Of a DNA stretch of 64,000 nt, positions 1 to 8,346 are shown piece by piece. Source of the stretch: Undibacterium umbellatum (lineage in GTDB: Bacteria; Pseudomonadota; Gammaproteobacteria; Burkholderiales; Burkholderiaceae_D); assembly GCF_014284125.1 (NCBI RefSeq), contig NZ_JACOFX010000004.1, positions 248,001 to 312,000 of the forward strand, read 5' to 3'. A program made the translations under genes and the position numbers. The first letter of the stretch is position 1, and each line of letters begins with the position of its first letter. The notes under the pieces were generated by a model that saw only the letters and a program-made list of their open reading frames with translations, had not been told where the DNA came from and searched no databases.

Positions 1-2
1 GA

Positions 3-320
3 TTTACTTCAGGTGAATACCCGACCTTTGCAGGCCCTGTAGAAATGGAATGGCGCTCCAAAGACGGTACACAGCTTAAGCATACACTGGATCTCGACAG
101 TATTTTTAAAGATAGAAAAATCCTTCATAAAGAAGACCCGGCGCGCATTTATAAACCCATGCCAATTTCAGGTGTTCCACCCATCATCATCATCGAAGCA
201 AATGACCGCACTGTGAACGTATATATGTTCACCACAATACAAATCATCCCCGAAGACCCTAATACCACCCGCCGTGAAGTCCACAACAATTGTGTGCTGG
301 CGTATTCAAAAACCTTGTAA
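3..320 (+). CDS. 3' end of a small unknown protein (partial)
   Basis: The reading frame is open from the first bases of the window, so this is the C-terminal part (about 105 residues) of a gene that begins upstream. The segment has no membrane helix; it shows alternating beta-type stretches and ends in a short hydrophilic tail. It stops 18 bases before the DUF2235 lipase start and is probably in the same operon. Small proteins in this position next to Tle-type lipases are often immunity or adaptor proteins, but nothing in the visible residues proves that. I do not recognise the family; the missing N-terminus would show whether it carries a signal peptide or lipobox. Confidence 0.6.
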   Translation, partial: FTSGEYPTFAGPVEMEWRSKDGTQLKHTLDLDSIFKDRKILHKEDPARIYKPMPISGVPPIIIIEANDRTVNVYMFTTIQIIPEDPNTTRREVHNNCVLAYSKTL

Positions 321-338
321 GTCTTTTTGACAGGACAG

Positions 339-1694
339 ATGATGGCCGAAACCGCAGGCAATGATGGCGTGGACGTCAAAGTGGCGACGCCCGAAGATCT
401 CGCCACTTACACCAAAGCGCAAGCCCAGGTCGATGCATTTAAAGTACCGACGATTTACGACACTCATGACCCGCATGCCAGAGTATTTGTCGCCCTTTTT
501 GATGGCACTGGCAATGATGCCATCAATGACCCTGAGCACTTGACGAATATTGGCATTTTGAAGGAACAACTTGAAGACATCAATAGGAAAAATCCAAATA
601 TCGCTTCTCGTTACATAGAAGGCCCAGGAACGCAAGGTGGCGTCATGGGCACGGCCGATGGTGCGCTGGGCTTGACGCACAGCGCTCGCGTTGAGGCCAT
701 GTACAGAAAGTTTGAGGTTGTAGCTAACAACTGGCTCAGGGAAGACCCGGATGCCAAGATCAGCGTCATCAACACCGGCTTTAGTCGCGGCGCTGAAGAG
801 GCGGCGACATTTTCTCGTCTCGTCGCTGAACGCGGGGTGCTCGACCTGCAATCCAAAATCGTACAGGCACCACTAGATGGCTCAGGCCCGCCTACTGCGT
901 CCTATACTGCGCCGCCGCTGCGCTCAGGCGACAGCATGCCGCAAACCCTGGCTTTGTTCGACCCCGTCGGCACGGGTGTGCCATGGTTAGGTGACCGAAG
1001 ACCTGCGCCGTCGGTTGTGTCGGGCTTGCAATTTAGCGCCAAGGATGAGCAACGGGTGCAATTTCCCGGAACAAATTATTGGCCCGAAGGCACGTCTGCT
1101 GATGGCCGTTTTTTGAGAGTGACAGTGGCCGGGGCGCATTGCGATATTGGCGGCGCTTACGAAAAAAATGGCTTGTCGAATCGCAATTTCAATATGATGT
1201 CGCAGTTTATCAATGTCTCGCTGGGGGACAATCTGGTCAAGAAACTGGAGATACCTGCAGACCCAGCCATGAGTGCGATTCACGATTCATCGCAGCATAA
1301 AATGTATTGGATAAAAAAACCTGGGGATCGTCTTACCATTGACAGGCTGGATATTTTGGGCAGAAGCACAGAACCCATGAACCCGGCGATGGAGATCTAT
1401 ACAAAAAACGCCAAAGCCCTGGGTGCGCCGCAGGAAGAGAGCAAACTGGCTGCTACTGGTTCTGCCACGACGCCTGCGGCCGCAGCTGTGCCAGCCCCGG
1501 CCTCGTCAGCAACCGCCATCAAACTCGATGGCAAGGAAGATCAACAACCCAGGCAAGCAGCGCCAGTGGCTGTTGAGCCAGATGCCAAGCCTGTAACCAA
1601 TACCGGTTTGCTGACGATGCATGACAGCCCGTCCAGCCGTTTGATGTCGCAATTCAAAGAGACGCCACGAGCAACGGCACAAGCCAAACTATAA
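339..1694 (+). CDS. DUF2235 / Tle1-like alpha/beta-hydrolase, putative T6SS-type phospholipase
   Basis: Protein of about 451 residues with the DUF2235 hallmarks: a strand-turn VALFDGTGND near residue 50 and the nucleophile elbow GFSRG (Ser about 149) followed by a small-residue helix, the signature of Tle1-type lipases delivered by type VI secretion. A later ALFDPVGTGVP segment and AGAHCDIGG supply the expected acid/histidine regions. The last 80 residues are an Ala/Pro/Thr-rich linker with a short tail and no recognised domain. The frame is open from a TTG at 327, but ATG at 339 or 342 behind an AGGA sequence is the likelier start. It has no signal peptide, as expected for a T6SS cargo or cytoplasmic enzyme. 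No T6SS structural gene is in the window, so the delivery route is inference. Confidence 0.8.
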   Translation: MMAETAGNDGVDVKVATPEDLATYTKAQAQVDAFKVPTIYDTHDPHARVFVALFDGTGNDAINDPEHLTNIGILKEQLEDINRKNPNIASRYIEGPGTQGGVMGTADGALGLTHSARVEAMYRKFEVVANNWLREDPDAKISVINTGFSRGAEEAATFSRLVAERGVLDLQSKIVQAPLDGSGPPTASYTAPPLRSGDSMPQTLALFDPVGTGVPWLGDRRPAPSVVSGLQFSAKDEQRVQFPGTNYWPEGTSADGRFLRVTVAGAHCDIGGAYEKNGLSNRNFNMMSQFINVSLGDNLVKKLEIPADPAMSAIHDSSQHKMYWIKKPGDRLTIDRLDILGRSTEPMNPAMEIYTKNAKALGAPQEESKLAATGSATTPAAAAVPAPASSATAIKLDGKEDQQPRQAAPVAVEPDAKPVTNTGLLTMHDSPSSRLMSQFKETPRATAQAKL

Positions 1695-2405
1695 GCGCAC
1701 CGGAATAGCTTATGGGTATGGCTAGTTTCGCCAATACTGCCGCCCAGGGGATAATGCCTTGGGCAGGTCTTGCGTCACGGCAATTCTAAATTAAAAAAAT
1801 GTATGAATGAAAGCCCCCCTCCTGCCTTGCAAAACCGCCATACGCAGAAATCGGCTGCACGCAATATTCCTTGAACTCGTGGTAGAGCTAAGAGATCACT
1901 GGCCCGTATTGCCAGCTGCAAAAAAAATCATCAAACCAGCGGATCTTTCTTCAGGGCCAAATGCCAGGACTGGGCATAAAAAATCTTTTTTTGCAGCTTC
2001 ATCGGCTTAAGATTGTTAAGCCCTCCCTCGAGCGAGCACTCGATGAATGCATTTGCCACGACCATCGCCGAATAAGCGATTTTCACCCCGCTGCGCGCCC
2101 GCCACCATGTCCTGCGCCTTCTATCCTTACCAAGTCATCTGGTTTCACAAATTGTCTTGCCATGTATGCATACTGAACAAATGATCAGAATCATGCTATT
2201 TTGGCATTTTTTATACTTATAAATATGTTATTTTACTTAATAAATTCATATGCACGTCATCACCACCCCACATCATCACCTGGCAGCACCAAGCAAGCTC
2301 AAGTAAGCCCAAGTAAGTTCATAAAGCTGCTCGCAACACCTCAGTAAGCACTACCGGCGGTAAAAAAGCTAGCCTCACTCGCATAAAATCACAACAGGAG
2401 CAGCA
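1695..2405. other. Intergenic region, no convincing gene
   Basis: About 710 bases between the DUF2235 lipase and the patatin gene. Short frames here have poor starts and no family resemblance. Around 1800-1830 a short stretch containing ATGAATGAAAG resembles the conserved start of the two IS110 left ends further right, but only over about 14 bases, so it is not called as a third copy. Bases 2190-2260 are AT-rich and probably hold the promoter of the patatin gene. A short direct repeat CAAGTAAG lies near 2300-2320. Confidence 0.4.
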
Positions 2406-4214
2406 ATGTCAGAACAGACTTATGAAATAGGATTAGTGGGCGCCGGCGCTATCTCGGCAGGTGCCTATACCGGCGGCGTCGTCGATTTCATGGTGCAGGC
2501 ACTCGATGCCTGGTATGCTGCCAAGGAGCAAGACCAGCAAAACAGCAACACCACTGTGCCTCCGCATGATGTCAAACTGTCGGTGTTTTCCGGTGCTTCT
2601 GCAGGTGCCATGACCGCCGCCATCGCCACCGCCTATCTGGCCTCAGAACAGCCACCTGTTACCAGCCCCGACGATGCCCGCAACAAGGCAGGCCAAAACA
2701 AACTCTATGACAGTTGGGTAGAACGCATCGACATCAGCCACCTGCTAGAGAGCAAAGACCTGGCACATGACAACGCCCCCGTCACCTCTCTGCTGGACTC
2801 CAGCATCCTCAGCGACATCGCCAACAGCGGCGTCTCCATCAACCCGCGCCCCGCACCGCGCCCGTACCTGGCCAGCAACTTTGAACTCATCCTCACCGTC
2901 ACCAACCTGCGCGGCATTCCCTATGGCTTCAACCTCCTTGGCAGCCAGCAAGGTAGCTACAATATGTCCCTGCATGCCGACTATGTTCATTTTCGCATCA
3001 ACCAGAACGGCGACCAAGCCCTGCCAGACCGCCACAGCATGCGCTGGGTCGACTTCCAGACCGACTCCCCCATCAAAGACAAACTCAAGCTGGCCGCGCT
3101 GGCCTCCGGTGCCTTCCCCTTCGGCCTGGCACCACGCCTGCTCGACAACTCCATCGCCAGCGCCCCGGCAACTGACCTGTATGGCGCCCGTAGCTGGCCC
3201 GTACCCACGCCCGACGCTGTTCCCCACCAATGCACCAGCTACCGCAACATCCCTGCCAGTTTTGGCCAGTTGCCGCCAGAATACCACTACGCCTATTATT
3301 GCGTCGATGGCGGCGTCATGAACAATGAACCGCTGGAACTGGCACGCAAAACCCTGCTCACCGATGGCCAGCACAATCCGCGCGAAGGCAACAAAGCCAC
3401 CAAGGGTCTGCTGCTGATCGACCCCTTCCCCAATAACAGCGAATTTACCCAGCAATACCCGGCCAGCCCGGAAGTGCCCGACATCATCAGCACCGGCATG
3501 GCCCTGTTCTCTGCCCTCACCAACCAGGCTCGCTTCAAACCCGATGAACTCTTGCTGGCCGCAGATGAAAACGTCTATTCCCGCTTTATGGTCGCCCCCA
3601 GCCGCGACAATTCCGCCACCCCCATCGCCTGTGGCACCCTCGGTGGTTTTGGCGGCTTCCTCAAGCAGGATTTCCGCGCCCACGACTTTTTCCTGGGTCG
3701 TCGCAATATGCAGAAATTCCTCAAAGACCACTTCGTCCTGCCAGAAAACAACCCCCTGTTCGAACACTGGCCAGAAGAAATGCGCGCCAAATATTGCGTA
3801 AAAGACAAAGACGGCAAACCCCTGCGCTACCAGGAACAGCAACCAGGCCAGAATCAAGGTGAGGGCGAGGGTGAAGAGCAGGGCGAGATCGAGAAGCAGG
3901 ACAAGGACACAGTCAAAATCCCAGCTCCGCGCCTGCTGCCCATCATCCCCCTGGTCAACAACAGCCTCATCGACGGATGCTACAAACCAGTCTGGCCCAG
4001 CTATAGCCAGGACGAACTTGAACAACTGCGCAGCCAGATCAAAAACCGCCTCGACAACGTGGTGGACCATCTGATCCAGCATTACCTGAGCAAACAATGG
4101 CTGATCACCCGCTGGATAGCCCAATTCGTCGTCTTCAGAAAGAAGCCAGAAATCCTCGACAAAGCATGCGTCTATATCAGCGCTGAATTGAAAAAGGCAG
4201 GCATCATGACATAA
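2406..4214 (+). CDS. Patatin-like phospholipase family protein
   Basis: 602-residue patatin-fold acyl hydrolase that would cleave acyl chains from phospholipids or related lipids with a Ser-Asp dyad. The N-terminus has a Gly-rich oxyanion-hole segment (GLVGAGAISAGAYTGG, residues 9-24), the nucleophile elbow GASAG (Ser65) and the dyad motif VDGGVMNNEP (Asp301). Residues about 480-500 form a Gln/Glu/Gly-rich linker before a helical C-terminal region. There is no signal peptide. An AGGAG-type ribosome site precedes the ATG. With the DUF2235 lipase upstream it makes a two-lipase locus, which suggests an effector or antibacterial role, though a housekeeping esterase cannot be excluded. Codon use matches the neighbours. 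Confidence 0.85.
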   Translation: MSEQTYEIGLVGAGAISAGAYTGGVVDFMVQALDAWYAAKEQDQQNSNTTVPPHDVKLSVFSGASAGAMTAAIATAYLASEQPPVTSPDDARNKAGQNKLYDSWVERIDISHLLESKDLAHDNAPVTSLLDSSILSDIANSGVSINPRPAPRPYLASNFELILTVTNLRGIPYGFNLLGSQQGSYNMSLHADYVHFRINQNGDQALPDRHSMRWVDFQTDSPIKDKLKLAALASGAFPFGLAPRLLDNSIASAPATDLYGARSWPVPTPDAVPHQCTSYRNIPASFGQLPPEYHYAYYCVDGGVMNNEPLELARKTLLTDGQHNPREGNKATKGLLLIDPFPNNSEFTQQYPASPEVPDIISTGMALFSALTNQARFKPDELLLAADENVYSRFMVAPSRDNSATPIACGTLGGFGGFLKQDFRAHDFFLGRRNMQKFLKDHFVLPENNPLFEHWPEEMRAKYCVKDKDGKPLRYQEQQPGQNQGEGEGEEQGEIEKQDKDTVKIPAPRLLPIIPLVNNSLIDGCYKPVWPSYSQDELEQLRSQIKNRLDNVVDHLIQHYLSKQWLITRWIAQFVVFRKKPEILDKACVYISAELKKAGIMT

Positions 4215-4238
4215 GCTAGCCCAGTAGTAGCAATGCCA

Positions 4239-4261
4239 GCCATGCCATGTGCTGGCATGGC
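4239..4261 (+). terminator. Stem-loop downstream of the patatin gene
   Basis: Perfect 9-base inverted repeat GCCATGCCA / TGGCATGGC with a 5-base loop, 25 bases after the patatin stop codon. No T-run follows, so it may be a 3' stabilising hairpin or a factor-dependent end rather than a classic intrinsic terminator. Confidence 0.4.
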
Positions 4262-4570
4262 GAGCCTCTGGTAGAGCCACCACCGCAAAGTTTTCCCCAC
4301 AACAAGAAAATTAGATAAATTTGCAACAATCTGCAAAATATATTGATTTTTTGCTCATTTTAATTATGAAAAATGCTAGCCTAATACGCATTAGGTGAAA
4401 CGTGATTTTCCGCAAAAAAAATTGGAAACATCCCTTGATATAAGGCAGATTTCCAAACACTGGCACGCCTGGCAAGCAAAGCGAAGTGCCGGTGATGTTC
4501 GCACCGGTTGCCACTCAAAAAACAGCAATAAGCCAGCCATCGGCGCAGACCAAGACACAGGGAGGACAAC
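4262..4570. promoter_or_regulatory. AT-rich upstream region with a palindrome
   Basis: Leader of the small exported-protein gene. It is AT-rich from 4290 to 4375 and holds the palindrome CCTAATACGCATTAGG at 4380-4395, a possible operator. A good ribosome site (GGGAGGACAAC) lies directly before the ATG at 4571. No promoter boxes are clear enough to call. Confidence 0.3.
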
Positions 4571-4873
4571 ATGCACAACATCAGTCTGACGACAACACTG
4601 CTTATCAGTATTGCCTTATTGATGCTTGACGGGCGCGCATGCGCCCAAGGCCTTTCAGGTAATACAAAAACGCCTCTAGTCAAATCCGAGCTTACAGTAG
4701 AGTTAATCAAGGCGATGTCTGATAGCGATAAAAAACGCATCTACATCATCCAGGGCGAAGATTACGTCGTGATCAAATCTCAGGGCGGCAAGGTGTACAC
4801 AGTCAACCTGTTTGCGGCCGATGCTGTCAAAAAAAATACGGCTGACAAACCCGAAGATAAAAAATCGGAATAA
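4571..4873 (+). CDS. Small exported protein, unknown function
   Basis: 100 residues with a clear Sec signal peptide: short N-terminus, hydrophobic core TTLLISIALLML and a likely cleavage after ACA-QG near residue 25. The mature part is about 75 residues with one compact beta-rich segment (KKRIYIIQGEDYVVIKSQGG) and a Lys/Glu/Asp-rich tail, so it is predicted periplasmic. A strong GGGAGG ribosome site supports the start. It lies 77 bases before the next gene and is probably co-transcribed with it. I do not recognise the family. Confidence 0.7.
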   Translation: MHNISLTTTLLISIALLMLDGRACAQGLSGNTKTPLVKSELTVELIKAMSDSDKKRIYIIQGEDYVVIKSQGGKVYTVNLFAADAVKKNTADKPEDKKSE

Positions 4874-4950
4874 CACAACGGCCATTCAAACACTGCCGTG
4901 TAGCAGATCAGCAGATCAGCAACCCAGGCATATCAGCAAGAGGAGCAAGC

Positions 4951-6255
4951 ATGCCAGCAATCGACGCGACACAAGCCACGGCACCGGAAGCAAACACGGC
5001 CACGCATGCTGGCATAACAAGTACGAACAGTACCACCGGCAATACCCCCAGCAACGAGTCCATCGCAGCCAGCGCCAGCCCACCTGCCAACGTACCAGGG
5101 ACAGCAGACGCTCCCACACCGCCATCGCGCAAACCCGCCAGCAGCATTATCGTCGTGCTACTGCTCGCGATCAGTTTGCTATATGTCATCACCGCCACTG
5201 AACACCACTACAACAGCGCCCACGATAAAAATCTGCTCATACAAAAGCAAATCCTCTGCCTCTCCCTGGAGAAAAACCTGCAAGCCCAGCTCAAGACCAG
5301 CAGCGACAATTCACACATCAGGGTAACCAAAGAAGTTCTCAAACAATGCGAAAAAAGCCTGTACGACAACCCTGATTTTTCTGGCTATGCGGACAAACTG
5401 ACTGCTGACAAAGACGCTGAAGAAGCAAGCAAAGCAAAATTGCTGGAACGATTCTTCTTCTCGCCGGGTGGCGCGGGCAACTTCGTCTATAAAATTGGTC
5501 TGGCCGCCTTGTATGCCATCATCATCCTGTGCGCCTCACTCATCCTTATCGCCATCATAGAATCGCAAGGACTGATTCACCATGACAGCAATGACATCAT
5601 TGACAAGCTCAAAAGCTGGATGGGGAGCAAGAGCGATGACAAAGACAAGAACAAATCCGCCCTACCCGGCCTGCTTGCCACCGCCTTGTTTGTCGGCCCC
5701 GCAACAATGGGCGGCTTCATGGCCATCCATACTGAGCCACTCAACATATCCATGAAAGCAAGTGGCAAGATTGGAACTGGTGGCACCAACAGAGACATCC
5801 ATATCGGCGGTGACGGTAAACCCATCAACATTCCAGTCAAGTTTGATGTCGACCCCGTCAGCACCTCCCTGCCCATCACCCTCAAACCAATTGCCGCGCC
5901 TGTCAGCATCGACGTCAATGTCAATGGAGACGCAAAAACTGAAACCACCTTACAACATCAGGTCAACGTCGCCCTGCCCACGCTGGAAGCCAAACTGGAA
6001 AACAATTTTCGAATTCAAGATGAACTTAACACGCGCCTGATCGTTCTATTGAACAAGCCCACTCCCAACATTGCACTAGATACCGCTGGTATCAGCTCCG
6101 CCATTACTCGCTTGTCCCATGCACAGGAAGAAAACCTCAAGATTCTCTCCAGCCTTAGCAAAGAACTCATCAACCTGTCAAAGAACGAAAAATCCAAAAT
6201 CAACTCCAGCGGCCTGGAATGCACCATCAAAGGTAATTGCCCCCCGATGCATTGA
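4951..6255 (+). CDS. Multi-pass membrane protein, unknown function
   Basis: 434 residues. The first 65 are low-complexity Ala/Thr/Pro-rich. A transmembrane helix follows (about 66-84, SIIVVLLLAISLLYVITA), then a helical segment of about 95 residues, a second strong helix (about 178-203, LAALYAIIILCASLILIAII), and a weaker hydrophobic stretch near 235-260. The C-terminal third is beta-rich (repeated INIPVKFDV and PVSIDVNVNG type strands) and ends in a coiled-coil-like helix with a CxxKGNC pair at the very end. A ribosome site AGAGGAGC supports the ATG. It sits immediately downstream of the small exported protein. No family is recognised; the topology would suit an envelope-spanning scaffold. 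Confidence 0.7.
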   Translation: MPAIDATQATAPEANTATHAGITSTNSTTGNTPSNESIAASASPPANVPGTADAPTPPSRKPASSIIVVLLLAISLLYVITATEHHYNSAHDKNLLIQKQILCLSLEKNLQAQLKTSSDNSHIRVTKEVLKQCEKSLYDNPDFSGYADKLTADKDAEEASKAKLLERFFFSPGGAGNFVYKIGLAALYAIIILCASLILIAIIESQGLIHHDSNDIIDKLKSWMGSKSDDKDKNKSALPGLLATALFVGPATMGGFMAIHTEPLNISMKASGKIGTGGTNRDIHIGGDGKPINIPVKFDVDPVSTSLPITLKPIAAPVSIDVNVNGDAKTETTLQHQVNVALPTLEAKLENNFRIQDELNTRLIVLLNKPTPNIALDTAGISSAITRLSHAQEENLKILSSLSKELINLSKNEKSKINSSGLECTIKGNCPPMH

Positions 6256-6361
6256 CAAGCTCCTAACCAGCAAAACGTGCTGACTTTCCTACCTCAAACA
6301 GCGCCCTGACTCCTCCTCGTCCGGCTCAGTCGCTGGCATGGCCCAGCTTGCTTACAATGTG

Positions 6362-6604
6362 GGACGACAATTCAAAGCTAATAAACTGCATGAATGAAAG
6401 TCCTGGGTATCATCTAGCCTTCCCCCTCCTCTGGCGTTAGCCAAAGGAGTAAAGTTAATGTGCGAACGAAACTTTAACGAGGAGGACTGTATGTTATTTT
6501 GCGGGATAGACCTGCATTCGAACAATTGCGCTGTGACTATTTAAGTCAAATCCGACAAAGTATTGTACACAAGGCAGCTGGATGATGATCTGCCCATCCC
6601 TTAG
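6362..6604 (+). pseudogene. IS110-family left end and transposase 5' fragment (copy A)
   Basis: Remnant of an IS110-type element: about 130 bases of non-coding left end followed by the first codons of the DEDD transposase. From ATG 6491 the translation is MLFCGIDLHSNNCAV, the typical IS110 N-terminus carrying the first catalytic Asp. Codon 18 is TAA, after which the same frame continues as VKSDKVLYTRQLDDDLPIP, also transposase-like, to a TAG at 6602. The leader holds a hairpin AAAGTT (6451-6456) / AACTTT (6470-6475) just upstream of an AGGAGG ribosome site. IS110 left ends can encode the bridge RNA; whether this hairpin belongs to one is inference. The remainder of the transposase is missing. 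Confidence 0.75.
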
Positions 6605-6986
6605 ACACAACACGGTACTCAGATGTTTCTGGAATAGCTATGATACTTGGGCGAAATCCAGGATGATGTTTCGCTGAATCCACATGGGAGAAGCTGCGAT
6701 TCACGCAAGCACACGTTGAAGCGAAAGGCACGACCGCATTTTGAAACAAGTGTGTGGTGACTCAGTAAATATGATCGCGGTGTGTTGCGAGTATGTTGTT
6801 CGCCTACTTGACTAACGTGGGGAAATGGGTGGCCCCGGCTTTTGCGACACATGTTTTGTGGTGTCTTTCTTTGGCAAAAAAATTATCAATAGTTATCACA
6901 AATTACATGAATCGGTGCACAATACAAGAGCTGACGGCAGCTCAATTTCTTCCGTCCCCATCACCATTTCATAAAGGAGTGTCGAT
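6605..6986. other. Intergenic region before the lysozyme
   Basis: About 380 bases after the IS110 remnant. No frame shows recognisable protein sequence on either strand. Bases 6870-6910 are AT-rich and probably contain the lysozyme promoter. An AAAGGAG ribosome site lies 7 bases before the lysozyme ATG. Confidence 0.4.
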
Positions 6987-7544
6987 ATGCCTGCTCTGCT
7001 CTGGGATCGCAAAAGCGTGCCGCCCGCTGCCACCGTGGTAGTTAAACGAATCGAAGGTTTCTTCAGCAACCCATACGACGATAACGGAGCCTTACCTGGC
7101 GGCACCTGGACAATTGGTTACGGCACCATCGTCGATGCTGACGGCAAGGCGGTGACGCCGCGAACGGCTGCGATCACCGAAGCCCAGGCGCAAGAATTAC
7201 TTCGACGTGACATGGGCGGCGCGGCGCGAGATGTCGCCCAGCGCGTCAACGTGGAATTGACCGAAAATGAAGCGGCTGCTCTGATCTCCTGGACCTACAA
7301 CTTGGGTGGCGGCAATCTGTCCAAGTCGACCATGCTAGTCAAGTTGAACTCCCATCAGAAATCTGGCGTGCCGACCGAGATGCGTAAATGGATTAACCAA
7401 GAAGGCAAGCCTTTGGTCGGCTTGTTGCGCCGGCGCTGGGCCGAGGCCGCCATCTTCAGCGGCATCGATCCCATCAATGCTTGCGTGCTTGCCTGGAAAA
7501 ACATCGATTCGCTCGACGACTGGCCCGATTTCCCCAATGCTTGA
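6987..7544 (+). CDS. GH24 (T4-type) lysozyme / endolysin-like muramidase
   Basis: 185-residue glycoside hydrolase family 24 protein that would cleave the MurNAc-GlcNAc bond of peptidoglycan. The catalytic signature is visible: Glu23 in KRIEGFF, Asp31/32 in NPYDDNG and the TIGYGT motif (Thr42-Tyr45). The C-terminal helical lobe contains NEAAALISWTYNLGGG and RRRWAEAAIFSG, standard for phage-type lysozymes. Length is normal for a single-domain endolysin. There is no signal peptide or SAR helix, and no holin, spanin or phage structural gene nearby, so this is not an intact prophage lysis cassette. It could be a domesticated phage enzyme or an effector-type muramidase. AAAGGAG precedes the ATG. 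Confidence 0.88.
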   Translation: MPALLWDRKSVPPAATVVVKRIEGFFSNPYDDNGALPGGTWTIGYGTIVDADGKAVTPRTAAITEAQAQELLRRDMGGAARDVAQRVNVELTENEAAALISWTYNLGGGNLSKSTMLVKLNSHQKSGVPTEMRKWINQEGKPLVGLLRRRWAEAAIFSGIDPINACVLAWKNIDSLDDWPDFPNA

Positions 7545-7545
7545 C

Positions 7546-7829
7546 TAGGGCGTGTTGACATATCTTTTAGACAAAGCGTTCCCGCCATATCGCGGGCTGG
7601 CAAGGCGTGCGGTGCAGTCAGGGCTGGCGCCCCTGACAAGACGCGCAACGCAGTCCAGCGTGCGATATGGTGGGGGCCGCCTAGGTGGAACCCGGAGGGA
7701 ATAGGCCAGAAACCTCGCCTGGCGTTGTTGTGCGTCGCTCACTTGGCTCGCCAAGCAGCGCTCCCCACGCCTAGCCAGGCAAGGTTTCTCACCCATTCGC
7801 TTGACTAAAAGATATGTCAACACGCCCTA
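7546..7829. mobile_element. MITE-like element with about 29-bp terminal inverted repeats and TA target duplication
   Basis: The left end (7546-7574) and right end (7801-7829) are near-perfect inverted repeats sharing GGGCGTGTTGACATATC, each bordered by TA, the target duplication expected of IS630/Tc1-type transposition. The interior (about 225 bases) has no plausible gene. It contains nested inverted segments: CCCGCCATATCGC near 7583 against GCGATATGGTGGG near 7661, and GAAACCT-GCCTGGC against GCCAGGC-AGGTTTC further right, so a transcript would fold into a branched hairpin. The element begins two bases after the lysozyme stop codon. No transposase for these ends is in the window. Confidence 0.8.
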
Positions 7830-7851
7830 ATGTGTAGTAGGCGCGACTGAT

Positions 7852-7891
7852 CTACGGGGGGCTGGTCCCCCCATTTTTTTTACCGTAGCTA
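7852..7891 (+). terminator. G/C hairpin with T-run (terminator or IS3 end)
   Basis: GGGGGG (7856-7861), 5-base loop, CCCCCC (7867-7872), then eight T residues at 7874-7881. An outer pairing CTACGG/CCGTAG encloses it. It has the form of a rightward intrinsic terminator, but it also abuts the minus-strand IS3 transposase remnant and may be part of that element's end. Confidence 0.5.
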
Positions 7892-8132
7892 AAACTAGCA
7901 CTATGCCGCAATGGCGAGTTTTTGTTTCGGAGCCCCACCCACCCAAGGCCATGTTGCGCCTTTGGTGACTGTATGGCCAAAGCCACCCTGTGCCGCAATC
8001 CCGTACTTCTTCCACAGTATCAAACAGATGATGGGATACCCATCGATAGCGCGGTGGGTATCGTGCCGCGCTTGCCGCTTTGGTTTTGAAAACCAACCTG
8101 CTTCGCATCGAAATTGTTGTTAAACGCATCAT
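7885..8132 (-). pseudogene. IS3-family transposase (OrfB) C-terminal remnant
   Basis: On the minus strand the translation includes SHHLFDTVEEVRDCGTGWLW followed by PYSHQRRNMALGGW, recognisable as the end of an IS3-family integrase-core transposase, which typically reads WLWTYNHERPNMALGG. The catalytic DDE residues and all upstream sequence are gone, and the tail after MALGGW does not match a normal C-terminus. It is a decayed fragment lying between the MITE and the VioB-like genes. The assignment rests on the conserved C-terminal motif only. Confidence 0.6.
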
Positions 8133-8346
8133 TCATGCAAATTTAACAAAATAATGCTGGCATTCTTATTATCATATAGTAAAGTCATTATATTAATTTT
8201 CATCCGTCTGCCTGCTTCTTGTCTACCGCCTGTGTATGAGGTGGCAGACAGCTAGCAGGCGGCAACAGACTGGCCTTATGGTCAGCCTGCTCTTGCTCCA
8301 TCCTTTCCACCCGCGACACCACCTTGCCAGCTATAGGAGAAGCGCC
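8133..8346. promoter_or_regulatory. Upstream region of the VioB-like operon
   Basis: About 215 bases. The first 80 (8133-8200) are strongly AT-rich and probably hold the promoter. A G/C-rich stretch with partial inverted repeats around 8205-8265 could form a leader hairpin. A textbook AGGAGA ribosome site (8335-8340) precedes not the ferritin-like gene but the small leader ORF at 8347. Confidence 0.35.

Noticed and set aside
1795-1835. Possible third IS110 left end
   Set aside because: Only about 14 bases (ATGAATGAAAG plus a C-rich run) match the two clear copies; no hairpin or transposase codons follow.
2745-4283. 512-residue minus-strand frame opposite the patatin gene
   Set aside because: It is a shadow of a high-GC gene; the plus-strand protein has clear patatin motifs and a ribosome site.
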